Source: Pseudosporangium ferrugineum (lineage in GTDB: Bacteria; Actinomycetota; Actinomycetes; Mycobacteriales; Micromonosporaceae). From it: a stretch of 56,520 nucleotides of DNA. The notes under the pieces are model-generated. The model saw only the letters and a program-made list of their open reading frames with translations, was not told where the DNA came from and searched no databases. The position numbers were made by a program, and so were the translations under genes. Shown piece by piece: positions 14,558 through 22,213 of this stretch; the first letter of the stretch is position 1, and each line of letters opens with the position of its first letter. The DNA is taken from positions 1 to 56,520 of the forward strand of contig NZ_PVZG01000029.1 of assembly GCF_003002065.1 (NCBI RefSeq), in the 5' to 3' direction.

Positions 14558-15789
14558 AGCTTCTCCAGGTTGATCTGCAGGCCGATACGCTGCCGCAGCG
14601 CGTTGATGGTGGCGCCGCGCGAGCCGATGAACCGGCCCCGGAGGTCGTCGGGGACACGGACCCAGAGCTCACCCGCGTGCGGCTTGAAGATCGACAGGGA
14701 GATGCGCGGGACCATGTCGCCGTGGCCCAGGGCGGTGAGCGCCTCGCAGAGCCGCGCGAAGTGCCGCTGCCCGTCCCGTTCCGCGGCGATGGCGTCGGCG
14801 CGTTCCCGTTCCCAGCCCGCGCGGTGCTCGTCGATCAGGGCGGTCAGCGGCTGGTTCGCCCGCTCGGCCCGGTAGACCCGGTCGGCCGCGTCGTACAGCT
14901 GGGGAACGGTCAGCAGCCGCCGCTGCACGTTGATGAAGATGTGCTGGAACAGCGACAGGCGCGGCAACCGGGGTACACGTGACCTGCCCCGCCGCCGGCC
15001 GAGCGTGCCGCTGACGACCTGCCGCACGAGCTCGTCGGGGGCGAGCGCGGGCAGTTGCCGGTGGTGGGCGGGGCAGAGCACGAGGCCGCGGCGGCTGGGG
15101 CCGTACACCTGCCAGCGGAACGCGTGACCCGGGCAGACCTTGGTGCGGCAGGGGCCCGCCCCGGCGCCGAACTCGCACGAGAGGCTGCCGATGCTCCCGC
15201 ACCCGCCGGTCGAGCAGGCCGGGAAGCGCCGGTCGTAGCACCCGCCGCAGTACGAGATCAGCTCGTCGCCCGGGTGCCGCCGCCGGTGCTGGTCGCACCA
15301 CGCCTTCCCGCGGCCGCAGCCGGGGCCTGCGCACCAGAAGGTGGCCGTACGCCCGCACTCGCACCGCGGCACGTGCGCCGGGCACGTGGCCTTGGCGAAC
15401 GACAGGTCGAGGATGACGACGTGGTCGTCGCAGACCCGCCGGCGGGTGTCCGTGGCGCCGCAGCCGGAGCAGAGGAAGGGACCGTAGCTGACCCTGCCCT
15501 CGTCGGCGCAGGGCCCGCAGCGGTAGAGCAGTTTCGGCCGCTCCAGCACCCCGCACACGGCGAACGTGGTGTCCGGGCCGGTCCAGCCCGCCAGGGCCGG
15601 GTCGGACTCCAGCACGACCGCGCCGATGACGCCGCCCGGGCGCCGTACGGTCACCGTCTGGTCAGGGCGCAGGTCCCGGCCGATCAGCTCGGGTTCGATC
15701 TCGGCCCACAGGCGGCGGGTGCCGTCCTCGTCGGACGGCGCCTCGCCGTACTCCCGCAGGTCCAGCATCAGCAGGACGGAGGGCCTCAT
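14554..15789 (-). CDS. cysteine-rich putative zinc protein with C-terminal KH domain
   Basis: 411 aa. Residues 91-243 contain about 20 cysteines, many as CxxC or CxC pairs (91/94, 107/110, 143/145, 181/184), plus several His (CDQHRRRHPG, CPAHHRQ). This suggests several zinc ribbons or treble-clef/RING-like modules. The final 40 residues are a KH RNA-binding motif: WVRVPDDLRGRFIGSRGATI, with the GxxG loop G389-S-R-G392. The first 80 residues are an unknown beta-rich domain. It overlaps both neighbours by 4 bases in the caspase operon. RNA recognition is an inference from the KH loop. I recognise no enzymatic motif. Confidence 0.75.
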   Translation of the reverse strand: MRPSVLLMLDLREYGEAPSDEDGTRRLWAEIEPELIGRDLRPDQTVTVRRPGGVIGAVVLESDPALAGWTGPDTTFAVCGVLERPKLLYRCGPCADEGRVSYGPFLCSGCGATDTRRRVCDDHVVILDLSFAKATCPAHVPRCECGRTATFWCAGPGCGRGKAWCDQHRRRHPGDELISYCGGCYDRRFPACSTGGCGSIGSLSCEFGAGAGPCRTKVCPGHAFRWQVYGPSRRGLVLCPAHHRQLPALAPDELVRQVVSGTLGRRRGRSRVPRLPRLSLFQHIFINVQRRLLTVPQLYDAADRVYRAERANQPLTALIDEHRAGWERERADAIAAERDGQRHFARLCEALTALGHGDMVPRISLSIFKPHAGELWVRVPDDLRGRFIGSRGATINALRQRIGLQINLEKL

Positions 15790-17531
15790 CGCGCGTCCTC
15801 CACGGTGGTGTCGACCAGCAGCAACTCGATCGTGGCGCGCTGTCCGCCGGCGGGGTCGCGGTACGCCGCGTTGGTCAGCAGCAGCACCGCCAGCCCGTCC
15901 GGCGGACGCCGGAGACGGTCGCGGGCCGCGGCCACCGCGGCGTCCCGCCGGTCGCCGGGCACCTTGACGCAGAGCAGCGCGCGGCCGTCCTTTCCGGCCA
16001 GCCGCTGCACCTCGGCCGCCTGGCCCTGTTCCCAGTCGGCCGGCACGGCGGCCGCGTCGCGGGTCAGCGCCCGGCCGGGCCGCAGCGACCGGCGGACGGC
16101 CCTGGCCCGGTCCCCGGGCAGCTTGCGGAAGGCCGGCAGCAGGTCGGAGGGTCCGCCCTCCCGCGCGTACGCGGCCAGCGCCGCGGTGACCTCCCGGGCG
16201 GAGATCCCCTCGTCGCCCACCTTGGCGAACAGGTCGGCGGGCGACGGGCGGCTCCGCTGCTGCGGGACGGGCGCGCGCCGCGGCGGGGGCGGTCGCAGCC
16301 GGTCCGCCCAGTAGGTGCGGGCCAGCGACGTCGCGCCGGGGTACGCCTGCTGGTTCGCCGCGGTGACGTGGTCGCGGTCCAGCCAGGCGGCGTCGGCGAA
16401 GAACTCCGCCCGGTCGAGGTCGGCGCCGTCCTGCACCCATCGCCGCAGCAGGTCGCTCTCCTTGCGTACGGCCGAGGCGTGCGTACCCGCCAGGGTGAGC
16501 CCGAACGCGATCGGGGCCAGCTCGTCCGGCACCACGCGCATCGCCCGCAGGTGCGGCACGACGTGCTCGAGGAGGGCGAGCGCGCGGTCCCGGGCGGGCA
16601 GCGGACCGGCCGGCCGGTCGCGGTCGCCGCGGGAGCGATCGCCGCGGGACTGACCGCCGCGGGACTGGTCGGGGCGGCCGCGGCCGGGCTTCTGCTCCAG
16701 CGGGTCGAAGGTGGCGCCGAGGCCGGCCGAGATGGCCCGGGACCGGTTGCGGTCGAGCGCCGCCTGCGGCACTGCCGGCACCCGGCGCCCCTCGCGTTCC
16801 AGCTTGCGGGCGTCCACGGCGAGCGCCTGCACCAGCAGCGCGTGCGCGAGCACGGTGGCCGGCAGGAGCTGCGCGTCCACGCACCGCAGGACGACGTTGG
16901 GCACGGCGTCGTCGAGCCCGGCGGGGTTGACGTCCATCAGCTCCAGCCGGGGTACGCCCTCGTCGCGGCGCAGGCTGTCGCGGACCCGGCCGAGGTGGCG
17001 GGGGCCGGCCGAGGCGAGGTAGCGGGTGGACAGGTGGTCGCCGGAGTCGGCCAGCCGGCGCGAGCCCGCGTCGTGCACCCGGCCGCCGCCGAAGGACGCC
17101 TGCCCGGTCAGCGCGATGAGTTCGGGCACCCACGCCCGCAGCAGGTTGGCGCAGATCTCCCGTTGGGTGTCGGTGATCGTCTCGACGGCGTGCAGATCGG
17201 GACAGAGCCAGTCGCCCTGACCGCGGGCGCCGAGCCAGCCGCCCGGGACGAGCCGGCCGCCGGCGGCGCGTACGGCGGCGGAGAGCGCGGCGGTGCCCCC
17301 GGCGAGGGCCCGCCGCAGCCGCGCCCGCGCCACCGGGTCGGTCAGCCAGACCATGCCGCTGTCCAGCCAGACGGCGCCCGGCGCCCGGTCGCTGGTGTAC
17401 GGGCGCAGCGGGCCCAGGTCGGGCCGGCGCAGCGCCGCCGCGATCACCGCGGCCGGGTCGTCGGCCACGACGACGAAGCCCTTGAGGATGCGGTGCCGCA
17501 ACGGTCCGGTACGGGAGAAGCTGACGAGCAT
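15786..17531 (-). CDS. unknown conserved-looking protein, possible carboxylate-amine ligase fold
   Basis: 581 aa, no confident family. About 105-240 (DLHAVETITDTQREICANLL, then SFGGGRVHDAG, RLELMDVNPA, VLRCVDAQLLPATVL) resembles the glutamine-synthetase/glutamate-cysteine-ligase superfamily that includes the Pup ligases PafA and Dop. The D200-V-N202 element would correspond to the conserved Asp-x-Asn of those enzymes. A clear ExE metal motif at the start is not visible, so activity is doubtful. A basic low-complexity linker with RSRGD-type repeats lies at about 280-310. The middle is helical. The last 90 residues (about 490-581) look like a compact alpha/beta domain. It lies 31 bases after the caspase gene and overlaps the KH gene. 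The fold call is a low-confidence inference. Confidence 0.6.
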   Translation of the reverse strand: MLVSFSRTGPLRHRILKGFVVVADDPAAVIAAALRRPDLGPLRPYTSDRAPGAVWLDSGMVWLTDPVARARLRRALAGGTAALSAAVRAAGGRLVPGGWLGARGQGDWLCPDLHAVETITDTQREICANLLRAWVPELIALTGQASFGGGRVHDAGSRRLADSGDHLSTRYLASAGPRHLGRVRDSLRRDEGVPRLELMDVNPAGLDDAVPNVVLRCVDAQLLPATVLAHALLVQALAVDARKLEREGRRVPAVPQAALDRNRSRAISAGLGATFDPLEQKPGRGRPDQSRGGQSRGDRSRGDRDRPAGPLPARDRALALLEHVVPHLRAMRVVPDELAPIAFGLTLAGTHASAVRKESDLLRRWVQDGADLDRAEFFADAAWLDRDHVTAANQQAYPGATSLARTYWADRLRPPPPRRAPVPQQRSRPSPADLFAKVGDEGISAREVTAALAAYAREGGPSDLLPAFRKLPGDRARAVRRSLRPGRALTRDAAAVPADWEQGQAAEVQRLAGKDGRALLCVKVPGDRRDAAVAAARDRLRRPPDGLAVLLLTNAAYRDPAGGQRATIELLLVDTTVEDAR

Positions 17532-17562
17532 GAAGCCTCCGGAGGCGAGAACTGCGATCCGA

Positions 17563-18909
17563 TCACCGATGCGGGGTCGCGGCCGCGGGCGGCGGAAGCC
17601 CGGACAGCCGTTCGCCGCCGAGTGCCGGCCAGGGCGGATCGTGCCGGGCGGCGAGCCGCCGGTACAGGGCGCGGGCGTCGTCGTGGCGCCCCGCCGCGCG
17701 CAGGGCGTCGCCCGCCTCGAGCGCCAGGGCGGGGTCGTCGAGGGTGGCGAGCGCCTGGCGGTAGTAGCCGAGACCCGCGGCGAGGGTGGCCGGGTCGGCG
17801 GCGAGCAGCCGGGCGAGGTCCCGGGCGGCGGCCGGCGACCAGCGCGGGTCGTCCAGCTCGACGGCCTCCCGCCAGGCCCGCACGGCCCGGCCGGGGTCGC
17901 CCATGGCGGCCAGCCGGGTGCCTCGCCGGTAGGCCGCCTCCGCGGTCCACCGGGGATCGCCGGACTCGATCACCTTCGCGTACGCCGCCACGGCCGTGGC
18001 GTCGTCCCCGCCCGCCGCCGCCAGCTCGCCCAGGTGCATGGCGGCGAGGGTCCCCCAGCCGCTGCCGTCCTCGCTGAGCCGGCGCAGGGACCGCACGGCC
18101 GCCACCCGGTTCGTCGACGCGAGCCGCAGCGCCTCCTTCAGCCGGTCGGCGGCGCGGGCGGGCTCCGGCGGCGCGGCGCGGAGGGTGCGCGTACGCCCGA
18201 GCGCCACCCGCCCCACGAGCTTGTTGCTGTACGTCGGCCGGGTCGCCCCCTCGGCCTTCATCCGCTCGTGCACGTAGCCGTAGAGGTCCTCGAGCAGCAG
18301 GTAGCCGTCCCGCCCGGTGGCCGCGCCGCGCAGCCCGGCGACCAGGTGCCCGGTGAACTGGCTGGGATGCCCGGGTGCGACCGCGTCGCGGCTGAGCCGG
18401 TCGCGCTGGGAGCTGGTCAGCGCCGCCACGCCCTTGCCGTCGAAGACGCCGCCGGAGTCGGCGCCCTTGAACCGGTAGTTGCCCGAGTGGCAGCAGTCGA
18501 GGACGACGACCTTGGCCGACGCGCGGCTGTCCTGGGCCTGCCGGGCCAGGTCCGAGGCGCTCATCGTGGTGCTCTGCACGGCACGCATCCGGGTGTCCTC
18601 GGCGCACAGGTACAGCTCGCCGTCGTCCGCGCGCCAGCCGTGCCCGGAGTAGTAGATCAGCAGCTGATCCCCGGGCTCTCCCTCGTCGAGGAAGATCTCG
18701 ATCGCCTCCCGCATCCCCGAGATCGTCACGTTCTCGTGCACCATGACGTCCGCGGGGCGATGCAGGCCGCACTCCGGGTGCGTCAAAGCCTCCCGCAGCC
18801 GGTCCACGTCGATGGGCGGCCCGCTGAGCTCGGGCAGCAGCTCCGGCTCCCGCGGGAACCGCCAGTTGCCGAAGAGCAGGGCGCGGTAGCGCCGTTCCCC
18901 GGTGTTCAT
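17563..18909 (-). CDS. caspase-like (C14) protease with TPR repeats
   Basis: 448 aa. The metacaspase-type domain covers about 1-250. Catalytic His90 is in IYYSGHGW and Cys140 in VVLDCCHSG, both in full family context (YLCAEDT, SGVF-like loop, SQFTGHLVAGL). Residues about 250-430 are short helical repeats of TPR/Sel1 type (AAYAKVIESGDPRW, AYRRGTRLAAMGD). Bacterial caspases with repeat tails act as death or defence effectors that cleave host proteins after activation. The ATG overlaps the stop of the EACC1-like gene. It is the presumed effector of this five-gene operon. Confidence 0.9.
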   Translation of the reverse strand: MNTGERRYRALLFGNWRFPREPELLPELSGPPIDVDRLREALTHPECGLHRPADVMVHENVTISGMREAIEIFLDEGEPGDQLLIYYSGHGWRADDGELYLCAEDTRMRAVQSTTMSASDLARQAQDSRASAKVVVLDCCHSGNYRFKGADSGGVFDGKGVAALTSSQRDRLSRDAVAPGHPSQFTGHLVAGLRGAATGRDGYLLLEDLYGYVHERMKAEGATRPTYSNKLVGRVALGRTRTLRAAPPEPARAADRLKEALRLASTNRVAAVRSLRRLSEDGSGWGTLAAMHLGELAAAGGDDATAVAAYAKVIESGDPRWTAEAAYRRGTRLAAMGDPGRAVRAWREAVELDDPRWSPAAARDLARLLAADPATLAAGLGYYRQALATLDDPALALEAGDALRAAGRHDDARALYRRLAARHDPPWPALGGERLSGLPPPAAATPHR

Positions 18910-19349
18910 CCGCCGGCGGGCGGCAGCTCCGGCGGCGTGGTGTCGTCCCCGGAGGTTCCGTCGTCGGTCGTGTCGTCCCGGCCGAGGGCGGCCAGCATCG
19001 CCGCGCGCATCGATCCCTCGCTCATGCCCTGCCCGACCAGCTCCACGCTCCGCCGGCCGCCACCGTCCTCGAAGGTCAGCGTCACCCGCCGGGTGCTGCG
19101 GCCGTTCAGCCAGGTGAGCAGGACGGTGGTGGCCGCGCCGACCATGCCGGAACCGCCGAGCGCCAGGAGGATCTCCGTGGCCGCGCCCTTCTGGCCCGCC
19201 TCGGGCGGAAGCGGGCGCTGGCGGGCGTCGAGGTCGTTCGCCCGCAGCAGGGTCAGCAGCCGGCGGCTCTCCTCACCCCACTCCCAGTCGCCCGGCTCGA
19301 GCATGGTGTCCTCGGGAGTCAGCACCACCGGGAGGACGGATCTGGGCAC
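18906..19349 (-). CDS. EACC1-like effector-associated membrane adaptor
   Basis: 147 aa from a GTG. Layout: an N-terminal part with WEWGEESRRLLTLLRAND, then a Gly/Ala-rich hydrophobic helix (EILLALGGSGMVGAATTVLL, about 72-91), a short WLNGRSTRRV turn, and a final beta strand pair VTLTFEDGGG. This is the pattern of 'effector-associated constant component 1', known from the literature to accompany caspase, trypsin and other effectors in actinobacterial conflict operons. It probably anchors or senses for the caspase. First gene of the operon; GAGG precedes the GTG. The acidic C-terminal tail may be disordered. Confidence 0.7.
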   Translation of the reverse strand: MPRSVLPVVLTPEDTMLEPGDWEWGEESRRLLTLLRANDLDARQRPLPPEAGQKGAATEILLALGGSGMVGAATTVLLTWLNGRSTRRVTLTFEDGGGRRSVELVGQGMSEGSMRAAMLAALGRDDTTDDGTSGDDTTPPELPPAGG

Positions 19350-19481
19350 GTAGCCTCACCCCACAGTCGACGGATCGAGCACCTGCGTGCTTACATCATC
19401 TGCGAGTGACTATTCCGGTCCCGTCGGTGATTCGACAGAACCCCTCAGCCCGGATTTTCGCGTCCAAAAGGTGGATATCGG

Positions 19482-21236
19482 ATGACCGACCGGCGGCCTC
19501 TCTTCGATGATCGGCGCTTCGCCGACCTTCTCGATCAGGCCCGGGCGGAGCTTCGACGCCGGCTGACCGACGCCGGTACCGACCGTCCTATCAGTACGGA
19601 CGAGGAGGCCCTGCTCGCCTCGGCGGCGCTGATCGTCGACCAGTTGCACGACCGGCTCGGCGCCCTCTCGGAGCGGCTGCGCCCACCCCTGCTGGAGCTG
19701 CTCGGCCTGCGCCCGCAGGGTCCGCGGGCCGCCACCACGCACGCCCGGCTCACCTTCGACATCCCGCTGACCGGCCCGCTGGAGATCCCCGCCGGCACCG
19801 AGCTCGGGTCCGGCGCCGGGGTCGCTCCCTTCACGACGGTGAATTCCGTACGGGTGAAACCCAATCGGGTGATCCACGTACGCGAGGAGCCGCCCGCCCT
19901 GCTGATCGGGCTCGCCGAACCGGCCGGGAGCACCACCGTCGAGCTGACCGGCGTGACCGCGGACGGCGCCGAGTTCTGGGACGGCCACGAGTGGCGGCCG
20001 TGCCGCCGGCGCAAGGTCCCCGGCGACGGGCTGTGGCTCGAGGTGCCGCCGGGCCATACCCGGCACGGCCCGGACGGGCAGGAGGCCGCGTGGCTGCGCC
20101 TGTCCGGCGGCCGGGCGACCGGGCAGCCGGGGGCGCGCACCGCCGAGGCCGTCGTGTTCGCCGTGCACGCCCGGCGCGTGGCCGAGGAGCCGCTCGGCAT
20201 CAGCGACGGCACCGCCGGCCAGCGGTTCCGGCTGCGCGAGCGGCCCGCCGTCGTGCCCGGCCGCGATCCGGTGGTGCAGACGTCCACGGACGACGGCTGG
20301 CAGACCTGGCGGCCGGTGGAGTCGTTCGCGGCGAGCCGGCCCGGCGACCACCACGTCCGGTACGACGTCGCCGCCGGGGAGATCGCCTTCCCGCCCGCCG
20401 TGCCCGGTCCCGACGGGTCGCGCCACCCGGCCGGTGCCGTCCCCGGGCCCGGCGCGCTGGTCCGCATCCGCGGCTACTGGACCGGCGGCGGGGCGGTCGG
20501 CAACGTGCCCGCGGGTGGGCTGCACGAGCTGGGGTTGCCGCTGGCCGGCGTACGGGTGACGAACCCGTACCCGGCGCGGGGCGGCAGCGACGCGGAGTCC
20601 GAGGCGGACCTCTGGCAGCACGCGCCGCGCCTGCTCGCGGCCGGGGACCGGGCGGTCACCGAGGCCGACCACGAGGAGCTCGCCCGGCGGGCCGACGCGT
20701 CGCTGGCCCGGGTGCGGTGCGTCGCCGACCCGCAGTCCGGTGCGGTGCAACTCCTGCTCGTGGCAGCGCCGCCGGCCGCCCGCGCGGATCGGCCGTCGCT
20801 GGAGGATCTGCGGCCGTCGGGTGCCACGTTCGAGGCGGTCCGCGCCTATCTCGACGAGCGCCGGCTGCTGGCCGGCCGGCTGCACGTGATGCCGCCCGGC
20901 TACCAGGGCATCGAGGTGGACGCCGGGATCGTCGCGGTGGCCGGCGCCGACCGGCATGCCGTGCAGGCGGCGGTCACGGCCGCCCTCTACGCGTTCCTGC
21001 ATCCGGTGACCGGCGGCGAGGACGGCACGGGCTGGCCGTTCGGCGAGGCGGTGCACGAATCGATGATCAAGAAGCTGCTCTTCTCGCTGAGCGGCGTCCA
21101 GGACTGCGTCCACCTCACCCTGACACCGGTCGATCCGGCGACGGGCGCGCAGAGTAAGGCCCAGCCGGTCATTCCGCTCATCCCGACGGCCCTGCCGCTT
21201 TCGGTCGGTCATCGCGTACGGATCGTCCAGGGCTGA
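19482..21236 (+). CDS. orphan phage baseplate J-like protein
   Basis: 584 aa, matching the 'putative baseplate assembly protein' form of gpJ found in contractile injection systems. N-terminal helices carry LLELLGLRPQGP, then the typical strand AGTELGS...FTTVNSVRV. A mid region contains RIRGYWTGGGAVGNVPAGGL, NPYPARGGSDAES and DRAVTEADHEELARRA, which is highly characteristic. The C-terminus has LHVMPPGYQGIEVDAGIV and HPVTGGEDGTGWPFGE. In phages and extracellular injection systems this is a baseplate wedge protein. No sheath, tube, spike, LysM or AAA ATPase gene adjoins it. It diverges from the caspase operon over 132 bases. AAAGGTGGA precedes the ATG. Confidence 0.85.
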   Translation: MTDRRPLFDDRRFADLLDQARAELRRRLTDAGTDRPISTDEEALLASAALIVDQLHDRLGALSERLRPPLLELLGLRPQGPRAATTHARLTFDIPLTGPLEIPAGTELGSGAGVAPFTTVNSVRVKPNRVIHVREEPPALLIGLAEPAGSTTVELTGVTADGAEFWDGHEWRPCRRRKVPGDGLWLEVPPGHTRHGPDGQEAAWLRLSGGRATGQPGARTAEAVVFAVHARRVAEEPLGISDGTAGQRFRLRERPAVVPGRDPVVQTSTDDGWQTWRPVESFAASRPGDHHVRYDVAAGEIAFPPAVPGPDGSRHPAGAVPGPGALVRIRGYWTGGGAVGNVPAGGLHELGLPLAGVRVTNPYPARGGSDAESEADLWQHAPRLLAAGDRAVTEADHEELARRADASLARVRCVADPQSGAVQLLLVAAPPAARADRPSLEDLRPSGATFEAVRAYLDERRLLAGRLHVMPPGYQGIEVDAGIVAVAGADRHAVQAAVTAALYAFLHPVTGGEDGTGWPFGEAVHESMIKKLLFSLSGVQDCVHLTLTPVDPATGAQSKAQPVIPLIPTALPLSVGHRVRIVQG

Positions 21237-21466
21237 GCCGGACCCACCAAAGGGGACGGACAAGTTGGTCTCGACAGAGTGAATCGTCATCCGATCATGC
21301 TCTCTGTCATGTTCTTGTAGCTGACAGCGAACTCGGCGTGGGCGCCCTAGGTTGATTCCACGGCACGCCCCGGATTACCGCGCAGCATGCCAGATGGCCT
21401 GTTCATCCGGGGGATCACTGCCCACAGTGCTATCCGGGATCGTCCTACTCTCTTGGAGGCACGCGC

Positions 21467-22213
21467 ATGCCCGAACCGGCCTTCGGTGCCATCGCCCTCG
21501 TCGACGTGGAGGGCTTCGGCAAGCGGCCGAACCCCGTCCAGCGGCAGGTGCGCGCCGACCTGTACGAGGTGGTCCGCAACGCGCTGACCGAGGCCGGCCT
21601 GGACCCGTCCCGGATCGCCCAGGAGGACCGCGGCGACGGCATCCTGATGATCGACCCGGACGTGTCGGTGCTCCGGCTGGCCGGCCGGTTCGTCCGCGAG
21701 CTGGACGACGGACTGCGGGAGAAGGCGCGGACCAGCGCCCCGATCGCCCGGATCCGCCTGCGTGTGGCGGTGCACCAGGGCATGGTCGAACACGACGGCG
21801 AGGGCTGGGTCGGCACGGCAGTGAACACCACCGCCCGGCTCGTCGACGCGCCCCAGCTCAAGGCCGCGCTGACGGCCGGCGACCGGGCCAACCTCGCGCT
21901 CATCGTCTCGGGTCAGGTCTTCGAGGACGTGATCCGGCACGACTACCGGTCCGTCGACTCGTCGACCTTCGAACGGGTGACCATCGACGCGAAGGAGTTG
22001 TGTGCCGAGCCGGCCTGGATCCAGGTGCCCGGCTACTCGTACCCGCCGGGCGTCACCCCCGCCCCCGCGCCGGAGCCGCCGCCGCAGAAGGCGGAGCAGC
22101 CCGAGCGGAAGAAGAAGCGGCCGGCCCAGAGCGGAATCATCTTCAACGACTCCACCGTCGACGTGGCGGGCGACCTGGTCAACAAGAAGATCGTCAAGGG
22201 GGGTGGCCGATGA
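21467..22213 (+). CDS. class III nucleotide cyclase domain protein
   Basis: 248 aa. Cyclase homology domain at about 5-160. The two metal-binding aspartates are visible, Asp13 in ALVDVEGFG and Asp57 in EDRGDG, as are the transition-state residues Asn120 and Arg124 in VNTTARL, and VAVHQGMV corresponds to the family GIHTG strand. Glu53, three residues before the GD, resembles the base-selecting Glu of guanylyl cyclases, but the second selector is Gly, so the base is undecided. A Pro-rich linker leads to a C-terminal strand motif VDVAGDLVNKKIV. GGAGG precedes the ATG. The stop overlaps the next ATG (ATGA). First gene of the six-gene operon. Production of a cyclic nucleotide is an inference. Confidence 0.82.
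   Translation: MPEPAFGAIALVDVEGFGKRPNPVQRQVRADLYEVVRNALTEAGLDPSRIAQEDRGDGILMIDPDVSVLRLAGRFVRELDDGLREKARTSAPIARIRLRVAVHQGMVEHDGEGWVGTAVNTTARLVDAPQLKAALTAGDRANLALIVSGQVFEDVIRHDYRSVDSSTFERVTIDAKELCAEPAWIQVPGYSYPPGVTPAPAPEPPPQKAEQPERKKKRPAQSGIIFNDSTVDVAGDLVNKKIVKGGGR

Noticed and set aside
12860..14875. Plus-strand frame of about 670 codons opposite the VWA gene.
   Set aside because: Shadow; the minus-strand protein has an intact VWA metal site and operon overlaps.
17444..18772. Alternative minus-strand frame through the caspase gene.
   Set aside because: Arg/Gly/Pro-rich shadow; the caspase frame shows His90 and Cys140 in context.
12734..19349. Interpretation as a MoxR-VWA (VMAP-type) ternary system.
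   Set aside because: No MoxR ATPase gene in or beside the operon, and the remaining genes do not match the VMAP layout I know.
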